Positions 58,940 to 64,000 of a DNA stretch of 64,000 nt are shown in pieces. Under the pieces are notes generated by a model, which saw nothing but the letters and a program-made list of their open reading frames with translations, searched no databases and was not told where the DNA came from. Made by a program: the position numbers and the translations under genes. The stretch's first letter is position 1, and the number at the start of each line of letters is the position of its first letter. This DNA comes from UBA6107 sp034430175 (lineage in GTDB: Bacteria > Chloroflexota > Anaerolineae > Anaerolineales > Anaerolineaceae): contig DAOUFI010000025.1 in NCBI GenBank assembly GCA_034430175.1, positions 62,001-126,000 of the forward strand. The letters are read 5' to 3'.

Positions 58940-59683
58940 ATGATTATTGATTATTCGCGTCCTAAGAATATGAAGGAAGCAATTGCACTATTGGATAGGA
59001 AAGAGCCGAGATCAATTCCGCTGGCTGGTGGTAGCATAGTCAGCAAATTACGAGGCGAACCCGTCGCAGTGGTGGATCTGCAAGACCTTGGATTAGCACA
59101 GATTTCAAAATCCACAAATTCGTTTGATATTGGATCAATGGTCACACTTCATGAATTTGGAGAATATTTTAAATCTCCAGAGATCACTAAAGCCATTAGC
59201 ATTCAAGCTGCGAAAAATAAACAAAACAGCGCGACATTGGGTGGACTGGTATGTCTGGCAGATGGCAGATCTCCATTACTGACCTTATTGTTAGCACTGG
59301 ACGCGAGCCTCGTCTGGGAACCTACTGGAAAGACGATATCTTTGGGAAATTGGCTGCCGCAGAGAAGAGAATGGAATGAAGGAAAAATCCTTACGACAAT
59401 AAAGATTTCCGAATCAAGAATCAAATTTGATTCCATTGGTAGAAGCCCAAAAGATCAACCCATCTTGTGCTGCGCTGTAGCATCATGGAAAACTGGAAGA
59501 ATACGCATAGCAATAGGCGGGTTTGGCCCGACACCCACCTTGGCACTTGATGGAAATAAAACTGATAATATTCAAAAGGCAGTAAAAATTGCTTTGAGTA
59601 ATTCGAAAGACCAATGGGCCAGTTCGGAATATCGCATTGAAGCGGGAACAAAACTGGCCGAGCGGTTACTTAATGAGAGCTAA
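58940..59683 (+). CDS. FAD-binding subunit of molybdenum hydroxylase (YgfM-like)
   Basis: A 247-residue CoxM/XdhB-type subunit. IDYSRPKNMKEAIALLDRKE, the flavin-binding AGGSIVSKLRG, and QNSATLGGLVCLADGRSPLL match the family, though in the shorter YgfM-like form. It passes electrons from the Fe-S domain of the large subunit encoded next to an acceptor, usually NAD or quinone. It starts 3 nt after the thioesterase, and the large subunit begins 20 nt after its stop. Confidence 0.9.
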   Translation: MIIDYSRPKNMKEAIALLDRKEPRSIPLAGGSIVSKLRGEPVAVVDLQDLGLAQISKSTNSFDIGSMVTLHEFGEYFKSPEITKAISIQAAKNKQNSATLGGLVCLADGRSPLLTLLLALDASLVWEPTGKTISLGNWLPQRREWNEGKILTTIKISESRIKFDSIGRSPKDQPILCCAVASWKTGRIRIAIGGFGPTPTLALDGNKTDNIQKAVKIALSNSKDQWASSEYRIEAGTKLAERLLNES

Positions 59684-59703
59684 GTTATATTATAGAGGAC
59701 ACC

Positions 59704-62622
59704 ATGAGAATCTCTCTTCAAATTAACAACAAGAAGATAAGCAAAGAGATCGAACCTGGTTTGACCCTATTCGACTTTCTACGGGAAGCGGGGTATTTTG
59801 GTGTCAAATTTGGTGGTTGTAAAAAAGGAGAATGTGGCGCTTGCACAGTATTATTAGATGGAAAATCAGTGAATTCATGCTCAATTTTGGCTTTACAAGC
59901 TGAAGGCCATGTTATTGAAACTATAGAGGGTGTTGGTGAACATCCTGATCAGGGTTGGAAAAAGACAAAAGGTTTTAACGCTCTTCAAAAGGCATTTATC
60001 GAGGCAGGAGCCATTCAGTGCGGTTACTGCACTCCAGCAATGATCCTAGCAGCAAAAGCTTTGCTTAAGGAAAAAGAAAATCCAACTGAAGACGAAATCC
60101 GAGAAGCTATCTCAGGTGTCCTTTGCAGATGTACCGGTTACGACAAACCAGTTAAAGCGATCGAATTTATCCAGAAAATCAAATCAGGTGAAGTAAAAGA
60201 CCAGGATCTTGATAAAGAGATCTTGAATGAAGTAATGCCACAAGTTGTTTCCATTTCGGACAGTCCAAAATTCGAACGGATTGGACAACCGGACAAGAAA
60301 GTTGATGCAATCAAACTTGTCCAGGGAAAACCAGCTTTTACAACGGACATTGAATTGCGTGGAATGTTAGTCGGAAAAATCTTACACAGTACGGTTGCCC
60401 ACGCGAAGATTAAGTCGATTGATATTTCTAAAGCTAAAGAATTGAAGGGTGTACACGCAGTATTAACTTGGAGGGACCTTCCCCGTGTAGTTTATTCAAC
60501 AGCCGGACAATCAGATCCAATCCCCGGACCGCTGGATATGTTCAGTCTGGATAACAAGGTACGGTTTGTTGGAGATAGGGTAGCTTTTGTCGCAGCTGAA
60601 AGCGAAGAGATCGCTGAACATGCCCTCAAGTTGATTAAAGTCGAATACGAAGAATTACCTGTGTTACTTGATCCCACACGAGCCATGCTGCCTGATGCGC
60701 CAATTTTGCATGATGAGGCGGAATACATCAATTTCGCAGATTCTGATCCTAAAAAAAATCTTGCTGCAAAAATTCGTATTGACGTGGGAAATGTTGACGA
60801 AGGGTTTAAGGAAGCAGACAGAATATTCGAAGGCGATTTTATTGTCCCCAAAGTTCAGCAAGCCCATATTGAGCCGCATGAAGTGGTTAGTTATTGGGAT
60901 GAAGATGACAGATTGGTGATTCGGACCAGCACACAGGTACCATTCCATGTAAGACGGATCCTGTCTCCTGTGTTGGGCCTTCCTGTGAAACGGATACGGG
61001 TTATCAAACCTAGAATCGGTGGTGGTTTTGGCGGTAAGCAAGAAGTATTGATTGAGGATGTTGCAGCACATCTTACTATAGCAACAGGACATCCAGTGAG
61101 GGTGGAGTATACACGCGAAGAAGAATTTATTGCTGCGAGGTCACGTCATCCAATGCGTGTCCACATGAAAACGGGTATCAAGAATGATGGAACAATTACT
61201 GCAAATGAAATGTATGCTCTTTCAGATACCGGTGCGTACGGTTGTCATGCGCTAACAGTAACCGGTAATACTGGACAAAAATCAATGGCGCTGTATGTTG
61301 GGGATGGAAAATATCGCAAATCGCCGAATATTCGATTCTACGCGGATATTGTTTACACGAATACACCTCCAGCTGGCGCTTATCGCGGATATGGAGTCCC
61401 ACAGGGCTATTGGCCACTGGATCGTCATTTAGAAAATATCGCAAAAGAAATGGGATTCGATCCAATAGAATTTCGATTGAAAAATGCTCTTCGATCAGAA
61501 GAACTTCAACCATTCAGTACCTCTTGGAGTGAAGGTCGAGAACCCCGGCCAGAAATTGTTCATACCGTTGGTCTCGAAAAATGCGCGGAAATGGGGCGAA
61601 AAGCAATTGATTGGGATAATAAGTTCCAGAATGAGAGCTGGCAGAAAGTCCCCAACAAGCCATATTTACGCAGAGGTATTGGTGTGGCATTCGCAATGCA
61701 AGGAACTGCCATTCCATATCTTGATATGGGCGGTGCTACCATTAAAATGAATGACGACGGTTCCTTTAACTTGATGGTAGGGGCGACAGATTTGGGCACA
61801 GGCTCGGATACGATTCTGGCACAGATGGCCGCAGAAGTATTAGGAACGACAGTGGAGGATATTCTAGTTTATTCATCCGACACTGATTTCACGCCATTTG
61901 ACAAAGGCGCTTACGCATCCAGTACGACCTATATTTCGGGAACTGCTGTAACGAACGCAGCGAAACAAGCTGCCGAACGAATCAAAATTCGAGCAGCCAG
62001 GATGTTGTCAAAGAATGGTTCAAGTGTGACTGCGGAAGAGATCAAATTATGCCATTCAAAAGCAACTTCAAAGGATGGTAGAAGCGTGACCCTTAAGGAG
62101 ATTGCCTATAACGCTCTACATCATGAGGATCAAGAGCAAATCATGGGACACGCTTCTTATGTAGCTCCTTCTTCACCCCCGCCTTTCGCCGCTCAATTTG
62201 CTGAAGTCACTGTGGATATAGAAACAGGGCAGTTGACCGTGGATAAATTAGTCATGGCGGTTGATGCTGGGAAAGTAGTCAATCCGATAACAGCATCAGG
62301 TCAGGTAGAAGGAGGCATGACTCAGGCGCTGGGGTATGCGGTCTGTGAAGAGATGGTTTATGATGAAAAAGGACATCCACGTGAAACCGATCTGATCGAT
62401 TACCATATTTTCAGAGCCGATGAAATGCCGGAATTGAAAACAATATTCGTTGAAACATATGAACCGACACATCCATTTGGAGCTAAAGCAGTTGCTGAGA
62501 TCCCATTAGATGGTGTGGCTCCAGCGATTGGGAATGCAATTTTGAATGCGTGCGGGGCGGATTTGCATGAAAACCCCGCGACACCTGAGCGGATACTTAA
62601 AGCGCTTCATAAGATAAAATAA
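59704..62622 (+). CDS. Fused 2Fe-2S/molybdopterin hydroxylase subunit (XdhD-like)
   Basis: A 972-residue xanthine dehydrogenase-family protein. Residues 1-155 hold two 2Fe-2S clusters: Cys39/44/47/59 and Cys106/109/141/143. Residues about 200-970 form the molybdopterin domains: PRIGGGFGGKQEVLIEDVAA, TPPAGAYRGYG, GATDLGTGSDTI, and GAKAVAEIPLDG with the base Glu near the end. The fused layout and size match E. coli XdhD, a putative hypoxanthine oxidase, rather than separate-subunit XDH. The SsnA and YgfM-like genes in the same operon support a purine-type substrate. GAGG precedes the ATG. Confidence 0.93.
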   Translation: MRISLQINNKKISKEIEPGLTLFDFLREAGYFGVKFGGCKKGECGACTVLLDGKSVNSCSILALQAEGHVIETIEGVGEHPDQGWKKTKGFNALQKAFIEAGAIQCGYCTPAMILAAKALLKEKENPTEDEIREAISGVLCRCTGYDKPVKAIEFIQKIKSGEVKDQDLDKEILNEVMPQVVSISDSPKFERIGQPDKKVDAIKLVQGKPAFTTDIELRGMLVGKILHSTVAHAKIKSIDISKAKELKGVHAVLTWRDLPRVVYSTAGQSDPIPGPLDMFSLDNKVRFVGDRVAFVAAESEEIAEHALKLIKVEYEELPVLLDPTRAMLPDAPILHDEAEYINFADSDPKKNLAAKIRIDVGNVDEGFKEADRIFEGDFIVPKVQQAHIEPHEVVSYWDEDDRLVIRTSTQVPFHVRRILSPVLGLPVKRIRVIKPRIGGGFGGKQEVLIEDVAAHLTIATGHPVRVEYTREEEFIAARSRHPMRVHMKTGIKNDGTITANEMYALSDTGAYGCHALTVTGNTGQKSMALYVGDGKYRKSPNIRFYADIVYTNTPPAGAYRGYGVPQGYWPLDRHLENIAKEMGFDPIEFRLKNALRSEELQPFSTSWSEGREPRPEIVHTVGLEKCAEMGRKAIDWDNKFQNESWQKVPNKPYLRRGIGVAFAMQGTAIPYLDMGGATIKMNDDGSFNLMVGATDLGTGSDTILAQMAAEVLGTTVEDILVYSSDTDFTPFDKGAYASSTTYISGTAVTNAAKQAAERIKIRAARMLSKNGSSVTAEEIKLCHSKATSKDGRSVTLKEIAYNALHHEDQEQIMGHASYVAPSSPPPFAAQFAEVTVDIETGQLTVDKLVMAVDAGKVVNPITASGQVEGGMTQALGYAVCEEMVYDEKGHPRETDLIDYHIFRADEMPELKTIFVETYEPTHPFGAKAVAEIPLDGVAPAIGNAILNACGADLHENPATPERILKALHKIK

Positions 62623-62627
62623 TTAGT

Positions 62628-63974
62628 ATGCAAAATTCAGTTTATGTTGTTGGGCATGTTAATCCGGATACTGATTCTATTGCAGCCGCAATCGGTTATG
62701 CGTGGCTGCTAAGAGAACGCGATGGCATTGACGCGATAGCCGCCAGGGCTGGTGCTACAAATCTTCAATCTGCCTGGGTGCTAAAACTATTGGCTCTAGA
62801 AGTTCCAGTTTTAATTACTGATGCATCTCCACGATTCGAATCAGTTGTTCGAAGATTAGATTCAACCTCCCCTGATCGACCATTAACAGAAGCGTGGTCA
62901 ATTGCCAGCCACGCTGGTGGGATTGCCCCTGTTGTTAATGAAGATGGTACTCCTTTTGGGCTTGTTACAGGAAAGAGCCTTTTTGATTTCTTCACTCAGC
63001 AGGTAGGAACAAAACCAGATAAAGCAAACGCTACGATCAAAGAAATTTTGGACATATCCTGCGATCAAGCTGCTGATGCTCACGTTCTGAAATTTCAAAT
63101 CAACGCAAAGATCCGCGATAATCTTCAACGCCTTTTGCGAGAAGAAGGGGATGAATTCTTAGTAATAGATGAAAAAGGAAAATATGTAGGAATTTGCCGA
63201 CAGAGAGATCTTCTGAATCCTCCAAGACTGAGAATTATCCTTGTTGACCACAACGAAGTACAGCAATCAATAGCTTCTCTGGAAGAAGCGGAACTTCTTG
63301 AGATATTGGATCATCATCGCCTAGGGAACCCATCCACCCATACGCCGATTAAGATGACTGTCGATATCGTAGGCAGTACCAGCACACTGGTATCTGAACA
63401 GATCGAAGACGCAGGGCTGCGTCCACCAGCTGCAATCGGTGGTGTAATGCTGGCGGGATTATTAAGTGATACCTTAAACTTGACTTCTCCAACAACAACC
63501 GAACGTGATAGGTTGGCAGCCGACCGCTTAAGCCGCTGGACATTTATTAAAGGCAGTGTTCTTGAAAAAGAAACAAGGGAAGCATTTGGGAATAAGGTGC
63601 TTTCAGCCAGCGCCGGACTTGCATCAAGAACGCCAAAGGAAATCGTAACTGGCGATATGAAAGTCTACACGGCAGCCAGCCTAAATTTTGCGATATCACA
63701 AGCCGAAGTGAGTTCGTTAAATGAAATCAATGGACATATAGAAGATTTATCAAAGGCGTTGGCAGATTTGAGAGAATCAAAGAAACTCGATTTTGTGATG
63801 TTAATGGTTACCGATGTTGTGCGAGGTTCAAGTCGGCTTCTATTGGACAATCCGCCAGCATTACTCGACGAGCTACCGTACAAACCTTTGATGGATGGAA
63901 CACGTATGGCGGATGGTGTTGTATCAAGAAAGAAGCAATTATTACCCGTAGTGTTGGGCTTGCTGGAGGAATAA
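62628..63974 (+). CDS. Family II inorganic pyrophosphatase with CBS domains (DHH)
   Basis: A 448-residue DHH/DHHA2 enzyme that hydrolyses pyrophosphate using Mn or Co. VYVVGHVNPDTDSIAAAIGY and EILDHHRLGN carry the metal ligands. A regulatory insert (about 65-195) of two CBS domains (GIAPVVNEDGTPFGLVTG and EFLVIDEKGKYVGICRQRDL) should bind adenine nucleotides. No DRTGG domain is seen between them. The C-terminal DHHA2 domain includes RKKQLLPVV. It starts 5 nt after the hydroxylase. Confidence 0.93.
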   Translation: MQNSVYVVGHVNPDTDSIAAAIGYAWLLRERDGIDAIAARAGATNLQSAWVLKLLALEVPVLITDASPRFESVVRRLDSTSPDRPLTEAWSIASHAGGIAPVVNEDGTPFGLVTGKSLFDFFTQQVGTKPDKANATIKEILDISCDQAADAHVLKFQINAKIRDNLQRLLREEGDEFLVIDEKGKYVGICRQRDLLNPPRLRIILVDHNEVQQSIASLEEAELLEILDHHRLGNPSTHTPIKMTVDIVGSTSTLVSEQIEDAGLRPPAAIGGVMLAGLLSDTLNLTSPTTTERDRLAADRLSRWTFIKGSVLEKETREAFGNKVLSASAGLASRTPKEIVTGDMKVYTAASLNFAISQAEVSSLNEINGHIEDLSKALADLRESKKLDFVMLMVTDVVRGSSRLLLDNPPALLDELPYKPLMDGTRMADGVVSRKKQLLPVVLGLLEE

Positions 63975-64000
63975 ATGTCGATCTATAAAGCGATTGCTGA
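63975..64000 (+). CDS. Start of next gene (cut by window edge)
   Basis: An ATG follows the pyrophosphatase stop directly, with GGAGG 5 nt before it, and reads MSIYKAIA to the window end. The strong ribosome site and zero gap suggest that the operon continues. The product cannot be named from eight residues. Confidence 0.55.

Overview
The window is a gene-dense chromosomal segment of moderate-to-low G+C with no rRNA, CRISPR array, insertion sequence or prophage. The content suggests a bacterium of the Chloroflexota, plausibly Anaerolineae. This is inferred from a F420 biosynthesis block beside Mo-hydroxylase genes, a TPR protein with repeated D/E-W-L/I motifs, SH3b and LysM/M23 envelope proteins and a divergent MreB. 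No 16S gene is present to confirm it.

Layout. 1-4.4 kb: end of a sortase-like gene (-), then yebC, ruvC, a SpoU rRNA methyltransferase, ruvA and an MreB homologue (+). 4.4-8.3 kb: a zinc metallopeptidase, tRNA-Arg(CCG) and a six-gene minus-strand operon (dus, DUF364, PAS, DUF952, YciI, DUF4342). 8.4-11 kb: proC and glpD (+). 11-17 kb: an SDR epimerase, a GNAT enzyme, tRNA-Asp, ndk, a long TPR protein and the principal sigma factor (-). 17.5-19.9 kb: H+-pyrophosphatase. 19.9-23.1 kb: RluA-type pseudouridine synthase, DegV, P1 peptidase and a zinc-ribbon protein (-). 23.1-32.6 kb: an SH3b protein, an unrecognised 456-residue protein, a class V aminotransferase (-), smpB, histidine ammonia-lyase, a Tat-exported L,D-transpeptidase, a DUF2085 protein, then pgeF, a YggS-type PLP protein, YggT and DUF167.

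32.6-43.9 kb (-): the most unusual part. It holds a membrane-anchored NACHT-HEAT protein in one operon with a coiled-coil zinc-ribbon protein, a MoaB/MogA protein and a PHP-AlbA_2 fusion; then tRNA-Arg(TCT), an amidase, an uncharacterised two-gene module, a LysM-M23 peptidase and DUF192. 44-52.4 kb: exonuclease III and an orphan NarL-type regulator (+), then a probable eight-gene minus operon (M20 peptidase, DUF1385, ComEA-like, YqeY, PgpH, YbeY, DgkA, endonuclease IV-like).

52.5-64 kb (+): one long probable operon. An SsnA-type amidohydrolase is followed by F420:NADPH reductase, cofE, a 2H phosphoesterase, cofD, cofC, an F420-type luciferase-like oxidoreductase, a hotdog thioesterase, a YgfM-like FAD subunit, a fused Fe-S/molybdopterin XdhD-like hydroxylase and a family II pyrophosphatase with CBS domains. 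The ssnA/ygfM/xdhD set resembles the E. coli purine hydroxylase cluster, here with F420 genes inserted in it.

Recurring regulatory features: several genes have a -10-like hexamer 6-7 nt before the start codon and no Shine-Dalgarno, which suggests leaderless mRNAs. Two divergent gene pairs share a palindromic ATTATAAT element that could be a -10 box on both strands. Well-formed hairpin terminators follow mreB, glpD, tRNA-Asp, sigA, hppA and degV.
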